17,932 nucleotides of DNA from Paracoccaceae bacterium. Lineage in GTDB: Bacteria; Pseudomonadota; Alphaproteobacteria; Rhodobacterales; Rhodobacteraceae. The notes under the pieces are model-generated. The model was not told the origin of the DNA, did no database searches, and was given only the letters and a program-made list of their open reading frames with translations. Where the stretch lies: the NCBI GenBank assembly GCA_019090405.1, contig JAHRVZ010000035.1, positions 1 through 17,932 of the forward strand. Reading direction: 5' to 3'. Positions 1 through 7,757 of the stretch are shown here, in pieces (positions within the stretch are counted from its first letter, which is position 1; every line of letters begins with the position of its first letter). A program made the position numbers and the translations under genes.

Positions 1-907
1 GACAGGCAATTGCCGCATAGCCGGATGCCAAGCCTTTGGCCATCGTTACCATGTCCGGCTTAACACCGTAGTGCTGATAGCCAAACCATGACCCGGTGCG
101 CCCCATGCCGCAGACAACTTCGTCAATGTGCAGCAGAATTTCATATTTGGCACAGATTTCCTGAACCCGGTCCCAGTAGCCTTGTGGTGGTGTGATTACG
201 CCTCCGCCTGCAGTGACTGGCTCAAGGCACAAGGCACCAACCGTTTCCGGGCCTTCGCGCAGGATCACCTGTTCGATCTGGTCCGCAGCCCATGCGCCGT
301 AATTTTCAACCGGAGCGCCGTCCTGTTCAAATGCGCGATACTCCAGGCAATGGGGCACCCGCACAAATCCGGGGGCAAAGGGGCCGTATTGCGCATTGCG
401 TTCGTCCTGACCGCCAGCCGACAACGCCCCGATTGTGGTGCCATGATAGTCGCGGTCGCGATAAAGGATTTTGTATTTCTTGCCGCCATATTTGGCATGC
501 GACAATTGCCGTACCATTTTGAACGCTTTCTCGTTCGCCTCGGACCCCGAGTTTGTGTAATAAACCCGGCTCATACCGGGCATTTTGCTGATCAGTTTTT
601 CCGCAAACAATGCGCCCGGAATCGACCCCGCCGAGCCAGCAAAATAGTTTAGCTTAACCAGTTGATCCCGTACTGCATTGGCAATGCTTTCGCGACCATA
701 GCCAACATTGACGGTCCATACACCACCTGACACCGCGTCCAAAAATTCGCGGCCGGCCTGATCCCAGACTCGCATGCCTTTGCCTTCGACAATGATTTTT
801 GGATCGCTGGTTTCATACGGTTTATGCTGGCTCAGGTGATGCCAGATATGGGCTTTGTCAGCCTCAACAACGCGGCTGATGTCGTTCTCATTGAATGTGC
901 CGTCCAT
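1..907 (-). CDS. tpa: Taurine--pyruvate aminotransferase, 3' end cut off by the window edge
   Basis: This class III (omega) PLP-dependent aminotransferase would transfer the amino group of taurine to pyruvate, giving sulfoacetaldehyde and alanine in the cytoplasm. My translation of the minus strand gives 302 residues, starting MDGTFNENDISRVVEAD. Visible features are GGVWTVNVGYGRESIA near residue 60, NSGSEANEKAFKMVRQ (the PLP phosphate-binding region), the H-G-T-T segment, IDEVVCGMGRTG, and MAKG with the presumed Schiff-base lysine about residue 291. Family members are roughly 460 residues, so about a third is missing. The ATG at 907 follows AAGGG at a normal distance. The sequence closely resembles the Roseobacter Tpa group rather than general beta-alanine or GABA transaminases. 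Two TauR-like direct repeats lie about 100 bases upstream, which supports the taurine assignment. No TauR gene or xsc is visible in the window. Confidence 0.9.
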   Translation of the reverse strand, partial: MDGTFNENDISRVVEADKAHIWHHLSQHKPYETSDPKIIVEGKGMRVWDQAGREFLDAVSGGVWTVNVGYGRESIANAVRDQLVKLNYFAGSAGSIPGALFAEKLISKMPGMSRVYYTNSGSEANEKAFKMVRQLSHAKYGGKKYKILYRDRDYHGTTIGALSAGGQDERNAQYGPFAPGFVRVPHCLEYRAFEQDGAPVENYGAWAADQIEQVILREGPETVGALCLEPVTAGGGVITPPQGYWDRVQEICAKYEILLHIDEVVCGMGRTGSWFGYQHYGVKPDMVTMAKGLASGYAAIAC

Positions 908-1005
908 GACATATCCCTTCAGGTCTGGAATGAGTGCATAACTCTACACCCGCATTGCGGCTTGAGTCATCCTGAACTGACAACACAGCGAAACGGCTGA
1001 TTGTT

Positions 1006-1038
1006 ATAGGTCCAGATGAATGTCAACTTTAGGTCCAA
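1006..1038 (-). promoter_or_regulatory. Two TauR-like direct repeats upstream of tpa
   Basis: Read on the minus strand, TTGGACCTAA (1038-1029) is followed by CTGGACCTAT (1015-1006). They have the same orientation and start 23 bases apart, about two helical turns. The taurine regulator TauR (MocR/GntR type) of Rhodobacter capsulatus is reported to use direct repeats close to CTGGACYTAA, and both copies fit with one mismatch each at an edge. A TTGACA-like hexamer lies between them (plus strand 1021-1026), but I could not place a -10 box at normal spacing. The operator call is an inference from motif and context. Confidence 0.7.
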
Positions 1039-1185
1039 AATGGATGGGCCGTTACCCTGCATGACAATGCTGTGCCTATCGCCCGATAATTGTGCTGGCG
1101 GGTCATTGCCAGGTCACAATGGCGGATTGCGTCCGGTTGTTCTGGCAGTGCATGATGCAGCAAAGCAATTTGTAAGGAACCAATG

Positions 1186-1578
1186 ATGCCTGATATATTT
1201 GATGAAGACCTGTTTCTCAAAGGTTTGCAGCAACGCAAGTCAACGCTTGGTGCAGATTATGTAGATGCAAGCCTGAACGCGGCCGACGATTTCAACGCAC
1301 CGTTTCAACACGCGATGACCGCTTGGTGTTGGGGGTTTGGCTGGGGGGACGATGCAATTGATGCCAAAACCCGGTCAATGATGAACCTGGCGATGATCGG
1401 GGCGTTGGGCAAAATGAATGAATGGGAATTGCACTGCCGGGGTGCGCTGACAAATGGCGTTACCAAGGAACAGATTCGCGCGATCATCCACGTTATCGCC
1501 ATATATTGCGGCGTGCCTCAGTCGCTTGAGTGTTTTCGAGCGGCGCGTAAGGTACTGGAAGAAGCAGGCGAACTATAG
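1186..1578 (+). CDS. Carboxymuconolactone decarboxylase (CMD/AhpD-like) family protein
   Basis: This 130-residue protein matches the small all-helical CMD fold in its C-terminal half: E81 and H83 within NEWELHCRGALTNGVT (79-93), then IRAIIHVIAIYCGVPQSLECFRAA. That is the layout of 4-carboxymuconolactone decarboxylase (PcaC-like) proteins of about 120-130 residues. I see no CXXC motif, so AhpD-type peroxidase activity is not expected. The substrate cannot be read from sequence, and no pca genes are nearby. Two ATGs are in tandem. The one at 1186 is preferred because AAGGA (1174-1178) lies 7 bases before it, against 4 bases for the ATG at 1183. The gene diverges from tpa, and I found no convincing promoter in 1039-1185. 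Confidence 0.8.
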   Translation: MPDIFDEDLFLKGLQQRKSTLGADYVDASLNAADDFNAPFQHAMTAWCWGFGWGDDAIDAKTRSMMNLAMIGALGKMNEWELHCRGALTNGVTKEQIRAIIHVIAIYCGVPQSLECFRAARKVLEEAGEL

Positions 1579-1693
1579 CTGCGAAAAGACCAAAGATTAC
1601 AACGTGCAAAGACACGATTGAACGGGTCACGGCCTATGTTGATGGCGGCTTTCAGGCTGGCGTTTGCTGGGTTCTGGGCGAACGGGTTAGGCT

Positions 1694-3211
1694 TTATTCC
1701 TGCAGAGTGAATGCATCGGCGAATTGATTTCGCAACAGGTTCTTTTGCACTTTGCCCATGGAATTGCGTGGTAATTCGTCCAGAACCACCAACTTGCGAG
1801 GATGTTTAAAGCGCGCCAACAATTGGCCAACTGCGTCGGTAATCGCATCAATATCCAAATCAGCGCCCCCCTGTGCAACCAATACGCCGACGACGGATTC
1901 ACCAAAATCCGGGTGCGGCACACCGATGACGGCGCTTTCCAAAACACCCGGTTGGGCATCAAGCGCCAGTTCAACCTCTTTGGGATAGATGTTGTAACCA
2001 CCAGAAATAATGAGGTCTTTGTCGCGCCCAACGATGGTAATATAGCCATCGCTTTCACGTATTCCCAAATCTCCGGTAATAAAAAACCCGTTTTCACGCA
2101 GCTCTTCGCGGGTTTTTTCTGGCATCTGCCAATAACCTTTGAACACGTTTGGGCCGCGCACTTCGATCAGGCCCACTTCGCCGTCTGAAACCTCAGAACC
2201 GGTGGAATCAGTGATCTTGACCTCGATTCCCGGCAGCGGCAACCCAACGGTTCCGGCACGGCGTTCACCGTCGTAGGGGTTGGAAATGGTCAAATTGGTT
2301 TCGGTCATGCCATAGCGTTCAAGAATCCGGTGGCCGGTTCGCTTTTCAAACTGAATATGCGTTTCTGCAAGCAAAGGAGCACTGCCTGAAATGAACAGGC
2401 GCATATGTTTTGTCAGATCACGATCGAACCTTGGGTCTGATAAAAGCCGGGTGTAAAAAGTTGGAACACCCATCATTGCTGTGGCTTTGGGCAGCATCTG
2501 AATCATAATATCCAGATCGAACTTTGGCAGAAATATCATGGACCCGCCTGTCACCAACATCACATTGGTCGCTGCAAATAAACCGTGGACATGGAATATT
2601 GGCAAAGCATGCAGCAACACATCGCCGTCGCCAAAGTGCCAGGACTCAGCAAGTGCCTGCGCATTTGAGATCAGATTGGTCTGCGTAATCATCGCGCCCT
2701 TTGAGCGCCCGGTCGTTCCAGATGTATAAAGTATGCCGGCAAGGTCATCACCAGACCGGTCCACGGGTTCAAAAGTTGTCGGCATATTTGCCGACCGATC
2801 CATCAAACGACCACAACCGTCTGCGTTCAGTGTCTCAATTCGGATGCCTGCGTCCTGAGCAAGTGGTGTCAAACCATCTTCGTTTACATCGTCACAAACA
2901 ATCAAACTGGCACCGCTATCTTTAACAAAATAGGATACTTCATTTGGTGTATAAGCAGTATTAAGCGGCAAAAAAACCACTCCGGTCTGTGCGCATGCAG
3001 CATAAAGCGCCAGCGCCTCGGGCGATTTTTCAACTTGTGCTGCCAGCCGATCCCCAGCGTTTAAGCCCAGAGCTGTCAGTGCATGGGCAATTTGCGCGGC
3101 ATGTTCTAAAAAATCTGAATGTGTAATGCAACGTCCATCAGCCAGATGAATAAATGGCGTAGTTTTTCCGGCATGGCGGCCAAATAAAGTGTCGTATAGC
3201 GGATTGGCCAT
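1694..3211 (-). CDS. matB: Malonyl-CoA synthetase (ANL superfamily acyl-CoA ligase)
   Basis: The enzyme would activate malonate to malonyl-CoA with ATP through a malonyl-AMP intermediate. It has 505 residues, the usual MatB length. The adenylate-forming P-loop LYTSGTTGRSKG is at about 161-172, HALPIFHVHGLFAATN follows, and ERYGMTET is the A5 motif. GDLG and GRDKDLIISGGYNIYP (A7-A8) and the C-terminal catalytic lysine in NSMGKVQKN (about residue 487) are also present. The whole sequence tracks rhizobial MatB closely, including LGVPTFYTRLL-like and GSAPLLAETH segments. An upstream in-frame ATG at 3250 would add 13 residues, but AAGGGG 8 bases before 3211 favours the shorter form. No malonyl-CoA decarboxylase (matA) or malonate transporter is adjacent in this window. 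An ordinary fatty-acid CoA ligase is the less likely alternative. Confidence 0.88.
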   Translation of the reverse strand: MANPLYDTLFGRHAGKTTPFIHLADGRCITHSDFLEHAAQIAHALTALGLNAGDRLAAQVEKSPEALALYAACAQTGVVFLPLNTAYTPNEVSYFVKDSGASLIVCDDVNEDGLTPLAQDAGIRIETLNADGCGRLMDRSANMPTTFEPVDRSGDDLAGILYTSGTTGRSKGAMITQTNLISNAQALAESWHFGDGDVLLHALPIFHVHGLFAATNVMLVTGGSMIFLPKFDLDIMIQMLPKATAMMGVPTFYTRLLSDPRFDRDLTKHMRLFISGSAPLLAETHIQFEKRTGHRILERYGMTETNLTISNPYDGERRAGTVGLPLPGIEVKITDSTGSEVSDGEVGLIEVRGPNVFKGYWQMPEKTREELRENGFFITGDLGIRESDGYITIVGRDKDLIISGGYNIYPKEVELALDAQPGVLESAVIGVPHPDFGESVVGVLVAQGGADLDIDAITDAVGQLLARFKHPRKLVVLDELPRNSMGKVQKNLLRNQFADAFTLQE

Positions 3212-3359
3212 ATTGAATGCCCCTTTGTGTCGATCCAGATTTATCAGCAAGTCTGACAGGTGTTTCGATGCTGTACCAGATTACAAATGCGACCAAATAC
3301 ATCCTGAATCAATTGCCCGAGACAGCTGGCCAGGCGGCACAGCGTTCCCGGCCCAATCT

Positions 3360-4166
3360 TTAAGTCCGGATCCTGCCTTTAAGCGTTTCGGCTATTTGGC
3401 GATGAGTGGACGGCCCAATCAGGTGCGCCGCCGCAGGAGCCTGCATCTGCCCGATCATCATATCGTCGATTTCACCGGTTATCCCGGAGGGAACGACCGG
3501 TATCTCGACAACGTTGCTTACGCTTGGTCGCAACTGTTCGATCATGGCGTCGGTAATGGCCAACGGCTCTGACCCCAATAAATCGCCACCTTTGTGATAT
3601 CGCAGCCACAGCAACACCACGTCGTTGCTGATAGTCTGAACTAAAAGCTTCATGCGCGACAGCCAGGCCTGCTGAATCTCATCCCGCACCGTTTCAAACC
3701 GTTTCGGGGAAAGATCATGCAAGGTTCCAAGCATATGTTTGACGAAATTGAAATCGGTAAAGTCCACGTCGCGATAAATCGCGGATAGTAAAGGCGACGC
3801 CTCTAGAAACCGGTCATTGCGGCGTGGATGTACCCGATAAAACCGGTTGCTCAAACTTTGAGCCCCAAGGACTTGTAAAACCACCTGATCGGCATTCTTG
3901 GCGAGATTCAGGACTTCTGGATCATTCGCAAACGCATCTAACCCCGCACCTGAAACACCCAGATTGATACAATTCTTGTCAGTTTCGTCGTCCAGCAAAG
4001 CCGCAAATGGTGTCTGAACATGTTTCCCAAAGGTTTCATTCCCACCCAGAAATGCCACATACGGGTCGTTCAGGTTCCTGCGTGGCCCCCGGAACATCAG
4101 TTTAGACACACCGTACCGACATCTCAATTCATCAGGCGCACCAACGCCCATCACTTCTAAGCTCAT
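3360..4166 (-). CDS. DUF6473 family protein (SGNH-like hypothetical)
   Basis: I recognise this as the Rhodobacterales family DUF6473, whose function is unknown. The 268-residue protein opens with CRYGVSKLMFRGPRR (16-30) and has a GGNETFGK block (41-48), NLGVSGAGLDAF (68-79) and VHPRRNDRF (112-120). The GGNE and N-x-G blocks recall GDSL/SGNH hydrolase motifs, so a carbohydrate-esterase-like fold is possible, but I cannot identify a full catalytic set. No signal peptide is evident, which suggests a cytoplasmic protein. The ATG at 4166 is preceded by a G-rich stretch (GGTGGGTGA) that could serve as ribosome binding site. A second ATG five codons in is an alternative. matB lies 148 bases downstream on the same strand, too far to assume one operon. 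The gene is divergent from hbd. Confidence 0.75.
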   Translation of the reverse strand: MSLEVMGVGAPDELRCRYGVSKLMFRGPRRNLNDPYVAFLGGNETFGKHVQTPFAALLDDETDKNCINLGVSGAGLDAFANDPEVLNLAKNADQVVLQVLGAQSLSNRFYRVHPRRNDRFLEASPLLSAIYRDVDFTDFNFVKHMLGTLHDLSPKRFETVRDEIQQAWLSRMKLLVQTISNDVVLLWLRYHKGGDLLGSEPLAITDAMIEQLRPSVSNVVEIPVVPSGITGEIDDMMIGQMQAPAAAHLIGPSTHRQIAETLKGRIRT

Positions 4167-4325
4167 AAATCACCCACCAATTTTTCTTCACCCACCTAAT
4201 GGTTTGATCCAAAGAAGTTGCAAATTTGCTAATGAGATAATTCGCTAAAAATTTTCCCGAATACTGGCCCTTGTCCCCGATTGCTTTGGGCCGATATACA
4301 GTTCGTAAATGAAAGGCAGATGGCC

Positions 4326-5201
4326 ATGGCAATTCAGACAATCGGCGTAATCGGAGCAGGGCAGATGGGCAATGGTATTGCTCATGTGATGGCACAGGCA
4401 GGATACAAAGTTCTGCTAACCGACATATCTCAGGATTCGCTGACCGCCGCGGTTTCGTTGATTGAGCAGAATATGGCGCGTCAGGTTGGGCGTGGTAAGC
4501 TGTCTGAATCTGACATGTCCGCCGCAATTGGGCGGATCGAAACCACTCTGGCTTTGTCGGATCTCGGTGCGACTGACCTGGTGATTGAGGCTGCAACCGA
4601 ACGTGAAACCGTCAAACAGGCAATTTTCGAGGATCTGCAACCTCATCTGATGCCGCATACAATCCTGACTTCCAATACCTCGTCTATTTCAATCACCCGG
4701 CTGGCCAGCCGCACAGACCGCCCTGAACGGTTCATGGGGTTTCATTTCATGAATCCTGTGCCGGTGATGAAACTGGTAGAATTGATTCGCGGCATAGCCA
4801 CGGATGCTGCCACATTTGACGCCTGCAAAGATGTTGTGGATCGGCTTGGAAAAGTATCTGCTACCGCCGAAGACTTTCCAGGTTTCATCGTTAATCGGAT
4901 TTTGATGCCGATGATAAACGAGGCGGTTTATACGCTTTATGAAGGGGTCGGGTCGGTAGAATCAATAGATCAGTCGATGAAACTGGGTGCCAACCATCCA
5001 ATGGGCCCCTTGGAACTTGCCGATTTTATTGGGCTGGATACCTGCCTTGCGATCATGAACGTTTTGCATGACGGGCTGGCAGATACCAAATACCGCCCGT
5101 GCCCCCTGCTTACCAAATATGTCGAAGCCGGTTGGTTGGGTCGAAAAACCAAACGTGGGTTTTATGATTATCGTGGCGAAGTGCCCGTTCCTACGCGTTA
5201 G
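4326..5201 (+). CDS. hbd: 3-hydroxybutyryl-CoA dehydrogenase
   Basis: This NAD(P)-dependent short 3-hydroxyacyl-CoA dehydrogenase would interconvert 3-hydroxybutyryl-CoA and acetoacetyl-CoA in the polyhydroxybutyrate/butyrate branch or the ethylmalonyl-CoA pathway. The 291 residues are the normal length for the single-function enzyme. The Rossmann motif GAGQMG is at 10-15, SNTSS near 116-120, the catalytic His-Glu pair is H140 (GFHFMNPVPVMKLVE) and E152, and NHPMGPLELADFIGLD and GWLGRKTKRGFYDY form the C-terminal domain. ATGs at 4281, 4320 and 4326 are in frame. The last is chosen because AAGG (4313-4316) lies 9 bases before it and only 3 before 4320, and because the family usually begins just ahead of the Rossmann strand. 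It stands alone; etfAB, its common partner in related genomes, is not here. Confidence 0.9.
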   Translation: MAIQTIGVIGAGQMGNGIAHVMAQAGYKVLLTDISQDSLTAAVSLIEQNMARQVGRGKLSESDMSAAIGRIETTLALSDLGATDLVIEAATERETVKQAIFEDLQPHLMPHTILTSNTSSISITRLASRTDRPERFMGFHFMNPVPVMKLVELIRGIATDAATFDACKDVVDRLGKVSATAEDFPGFIVNRILMPMINEAVYTLYEGVGSVESIDQSMKLGANHPMGPLELADFIGLDTCLAIMNVLHDGLADTKYRPCPLLTKYVEAGWLGRKTKRGFYDYRGEVPVPTR

Positions 5202-5217
5202 GCGCGCACAATATACG

Positions 5218-5238
5218 AAAAACCCAAATGGGTTTCTT
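5218..5238. terminator. Bidirectional terminator-like hairpin between converging genes
   Basis: AAACCC (5220-5225) and GGGTTT (5230-5235) form a 6-bp stem with loop AAAT. On the minus strand the stem runs into five T residues, so it is the better terminator for the acyltransferase operon. On the plus strand the trailing TTTCTTAT is a weaker U-tract for hbd. It is centred in the 61-base gap between two convergent stop codons. Confidence 0.6.
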
Positions 5239-5262
5239 ATCGCGTAAACATTTTTAGTCGGC

Positions 5263-6162
5263 TTATTTTTGTCCCAGAGACAACGTATGCTCACGTAACA
5301 TCGACATAAATCCACGCGGATCGGTTGTTACCTGTGCCATCTGATCGTCGTTCAGCGGTGAACCGATTACCGGCGCCATGGGTTTGTTGCACGACTTTAC
5401 AATCTCATGCAGCAACAGCCCCTGCCGCAGAACAGGCGAAATCTTGGTGGCGAACTGATACCAGCGAGAATTGCTGCCTGGAAAGAAAATGGGCACCACG
5501 GTGGCTCCGGATTTGCGGATCATCTTGGCGGTAAAAACGCTCCATTCCTGTTCAATCGCCGGACCGAACCAAGTGTCGGATGACATGACGACACCCGATG
5601 GGAACAAGGCCACAACCCCACCATCATTAAGATGAGACATGGCATTGCTGCGCATTTCGACCATTTTGCGCTGTGCATCCGGGTCATGCGGAAACGGAAC
5701 GGGAATCATGAATGACGTCGCGGCTTCGTCTAGCCCCGCAAGAACTGATCGAGTCAGAATGCGATAATCCTGCCGAATATGGCCGATCAGGTCGGCAAAA
5801 ATCATGCCGTCGACCATGCCATGCGGGTGATTGGCAACGACCACAACCGGGCCGTCCTTGGGAATGTTCTTTAGTTGATCCAACGGGGTGGTCAGATCGA
5901 TTCCCATGATATCCAGCGCCCCGCGCCAAAAATCGTGGCCTCGGTAATTTGCGTTGATCTTTTCAAATTTGTTGATCATGCGCAAAATTGTGAATTTGCC
6001 AGTGACCCACTCGATTGCGCGGATGGCAAACCCGGTCCATGGATCATCAAACGAGTTGGCATAGGTCAGCGTTCGCCGGTCATAAACCTCGCCCGACTGC
6101 GGCGTGACCCTGATATTGTCGTTTTGCGAAGTCTCCACCAATCTGCCTGTCCTGTTTTTCAC
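5263..6162 (-). CDS. Lysophospholipid acyltransferase family protein (PlsC-like)
   Basis: The protein (299 residues from 6162) carries the glycerolipid acyltransferase block I as NHPHGMVDG: H112 and D118, an H-x5-D spacing instead of the common H-x4-D. Block III appears as ALFPSGVV (185-192), with Ser where the FPEG form has Glu, and a proline-rich VPIFFPGSNSR block is near 223-233. These fit the LPLAT superfamily, which acylates lysophospholipids, ornithine lipids or hydroxy-acids at the inner membrane. The acceptor is not readable from sequence. It is the last gene of the HPr operon, ending at a terminator-like hairpin. The start is unsure: 6162 is a GTG with no ribosome binding site and lies in the arm of a hairpin. 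TTG at 6141 or GTG at 6138, with AGG 4-7 bases ahead, would shorten the protein by 7-8 residues. Confidence 0.82.
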   Translation of the reverse strand: MKNRTGRLVETSQNDNIRVTPQSGEVYDRRTLTYANSFDDPWTGFAIRAIEWVTGKFTILRMINKFEKINANYRGHDFWRGALDIMGIDLTTPLDQLKNIPKDGPVVVVANHPHGMVDGMIFADLIGHIRQDYRILTRSVLAGLDEAATSFMIPVPFPHDPDAQRKMVEMRSNAMSHLNDGGVVALFPSGVVMSSDTWFGPAIEQEWSVFTAKMIRKSGATVVPIFFPGSNSRWYQFATKISPVLRQGLLLHEIVKSCNKPMAPVIGSPLNDDQMAQVTTDPRGFMSMLREHTLSLGQK

Positions 6163-6180
6163 GCCAATGCGAATTGGCGT
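6161..6180 (-). repeat. Perfect 8-bp hairpin at the HPr stop / acyltransferase start
   Basis: ACGCCAAT and ATTGGCGT flank a 4-base loop (GCGA on the plus strand). The hairpin begins immediately after the HPr stop codon (6183-6181), and its distal arm includes two bases of the GTG at 6162. No T-run follows on the minus strand, so it is a poor terminator. It could instead be an RNA processing, stability or translational control element. The pairing is seen directly; the role is inference. Confidence 0.5.
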
Positions 6181-6456
6181 CTAATTTCCTTCGCCGAACA
6201 TGTCGGCCACCAAGATGGCAAGCGCATCTGCCAGTGCCTCTGCGTCTGGTCCCGACGTTTGGACGTCAATAGTCGTTCCACGGGACGCTGCCAACATCAA
6301 AAGTCCCATAATACTGTCACCCGAGGCAGACAGGCCATCGCGCGATATTTCGGCATTGGCCTCGAATTGCTCGACCGTTTCAACCAGTTTGGCCGAAGCA
6401 CGGGCGTGAAGCCCTTTTTGGTTAACAATTTCCAATTTGCGTTGTGTCATCTGCAT
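6181..6456 (-). CDS. HPr-like phosphocarrier protein
   Basis: This is the small histidine phosphocarrier of the phosphotransferase system (91 residues, normal HPr length). The active-site motif GLHARAS has the phosphorylated histidine at H17, and the regulatory serine targeted by HPr kinase fits S48 in SGDSIMGLLML. In alphaproteobacteria HPr works in a regulatory PTS, not mainly in sugar uptake. It receives phosphate from EI(Ntr) and passes it to EIIA proteins. The ATG at 6456 has AAAGG 7 bases upstream. A second ATG two codons in is less well placed. EIIA ends 10 bases upstream, and the kinase for its serine is two genes further up, so regulator and substrate are co-transcribed. Whether it should be called ptsH or npr cannot be settled here. 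Confidence 0.93.
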   Translation of the reverse strand: MQMTQRKLEIVNQKGLHARASAKLVETVEQFEANAEISRDGLSASGDSIMGLLMLAASRGTTIDVQTSGPDAEALADALAILVADMFGEGN

Positions 6457-6466
6457 TGAGTCGCCT

Positions 6467-6859
6467 TTAATCGTGGCTTATATTCTGTGAGTTCATATAC
6501 TTTTTGCCGGCAAGGATTGCGTTTTGTACCGCATCTGCCAATGGCATTTGACGACTTTTGGCCAGCTTGATCAGCATCGGCAAATTTGCGCCGTATAAAA
6601 TGCGACGTTTTGACGGGGCGCAGGCTTGCATACATAGGTTTGATGGTGATCCGCCATACAGATCCACCACCATGACGACGCCGTCCCCCGAATCGACGTC
6701 GTTGGCGGCTTTGCATATCTCTAGTATTTTGGTTTCGCGGACATAGTCAGGCTCCATCTCGATCGCTTTGATCCCGGTTTGCCGTCCAACCACATGTTCT
6801 ATTGCTGCCAAATATTCTCTGGCCAGCCCTCCATGCGCCACGATTACTATTCCGATCAA
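6467..6859 (-). CDS. PTS EIIA component, mannose/sorbose family
   Basis: The 130-residue protein begins MIGIVIVAHGGLA, with the phosphorylation-site histidine at H9. It continues with GDGVVMVVDLYGGSPSN and RILYGANLPMLIKL, the standard EIIA-Man fold core. No EIIB, EIIC or EIID permease genes accompany it, so it is probably a regulatory phosphate acceptor from HPr rather than part of a transporter. The start is TTG (6859-6857), one base after the rapZ stop. GAAAGG inside the rapZ end is about 10 bases ahead, no in-frame ATG precedes the histidine motif, and the family normally starts exactly at this point. Translation is therefore likely coupled to rapZ. Confidence 0.9.
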   Translation of the reverse strand: MIGIVIVAHGGLAREYLAAIEHVVGRQTGIKAIEMEPDYVRETKILEICKAANDVDSGDGVVMVVDLYGGSPSNLCMQACAPSKRRILYGANLPMLIKLAKSRQMPLADAVQNAILAGKKYMNSQNISHD

Positions 6860-6860
6860 T

Positions 6861-7757
6861 TCAATTCGACCTTTCGTCCGTCCTGCGGCGTTCCAGCTCG
6901 CGATGTCTTACTGATACCTGCTGCCCGTCACCTTCAAGTGCATTTGCCAATGCCTGGGCCAGAGCAACTGATCTGTGTTTGCCACCCGTGCAGCCAAAGG
7001 CAATAGATAAATGCGACTTACCCTCGTCCACATATGCGGGCAACAGGAAACGGCTTAAATCCAGAACCCGGTCAAAAAACGGTGTGAACCGCATATCGGT
7101 TGCAACATGCGCTGCAACCTTTGCATCACGACCGTCCAGATCACGTAAATCAGGTTGCCAGTGTGGGTTGGTCAGAAACCGGCAGTCAAAAACCATATCC
7201 ATTCCGCGCGGCAAACCCCGTTTGTACGAGAACGAATGAACGGACAGCGCAAGCGTATTACCAGCGCGCGGGTTGAACCACCGTTCAATTTCGGCGCGTA
7301 GCTGGTGAATGTTCAGATCAGATGTATCGACAAGAAGGTCTGCCCGGTGCCGAATGGCGGCCAGCAATTCAAGTTCACGTTGCACACCGATTTCGGGACT
7401 TTCAGCCGGGGCAAGCGGGTGGCGCCGACGGGTTTCCGAGAAACGGCGCAGCAGGACATCAGGTCGACAGTCCAGATAAAGCACGGTCAGGTCGAAATCT
7501 GTCCGTTGTTCAAGATCCGTGATCAGTTCAATCAAGGCTGCGGTCGAAAAGTCGCGATTGCGCGGATCAATCCCAAGCGCCAGCGGGCGCTTAGGTTCAG
7601 GCCCGTCCAAGAGTTTTGGTATCAGCCGCAACGGCAAATTGTCGATGGCTTCAAAATTCAGGTCTTCCAGCGCACGAATTGAAGTCGATCGCCCGGCTCC
7701 CGAAGGCCCGGTAATCAATACGATTTGTACAGAGGTTGATTTGAACTTGTCCGTCAT
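6861..7757 (-). CDS. rapZ: RapZ family nucleotide-binding protein (RNase adapter)
   Basis: RapZ in enterobacteria binds small RNAs and hands them to RNase E. In this lineage only the family membership is safe. The 298 residues show the N-terminal P-loop domain, GPSGAGRS at 17-24, with Arg where the canonical Walker A has Lys, then ALEDLNFEAIDNLPL. The C-terminal domain contains SFSYKRGLPRGMDMVFDCRFLTNPHW and the hallmark GCTGGKHRSV. The ATG overlaps the hprK stop (ATGA at 7757-7754), showing translational coupling, and the stop is one base before the EIIA start. The hprK-rapZ-EIIA-HPr order is the common alphaproteobacterial arrangement, and it places RapZ among phosphotransferase regulators. 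Confidence 0.92.
   Translation of the reverse strand: MTDKFKSTSVQIVLITGPSGAGRSTSIRALEDLNFEAIDNLPLRLIPKLLDGPEPKRPLALGIDPRNRDFSTAALIELITDLEQRTDFDLTVLYLDCRPDVLLRRFSETRRRHPLAPAESPEIGVQRELELLAAIRHRADLLVDTSDLNIHQLRAEIERWFNPRAGNTLALSVHSFSYKRGLPRGMDMVFDCRFLTNPHWQPDLRDLDGRDAKVAAHVATDMRFTPFFDRVLDLSRFLLPAYVDEGKSHLSIAFGCTGGKHRSVALAQALANALEGDGQQVSVRHRELERRRTDERSN

Noticed and set aside
128..652. A 174-codon plus-strand open frame
   Set aside because: It is the antisense shadow of tpa, which has clear aminotransferase motifs on the minus strand.
4204..4232. TTGATC-N17-TGCTAA as an hbd promoter
   Set aside because: The spacing is right but both hexamers match the consensus poorly, so it is not listed as a feature.
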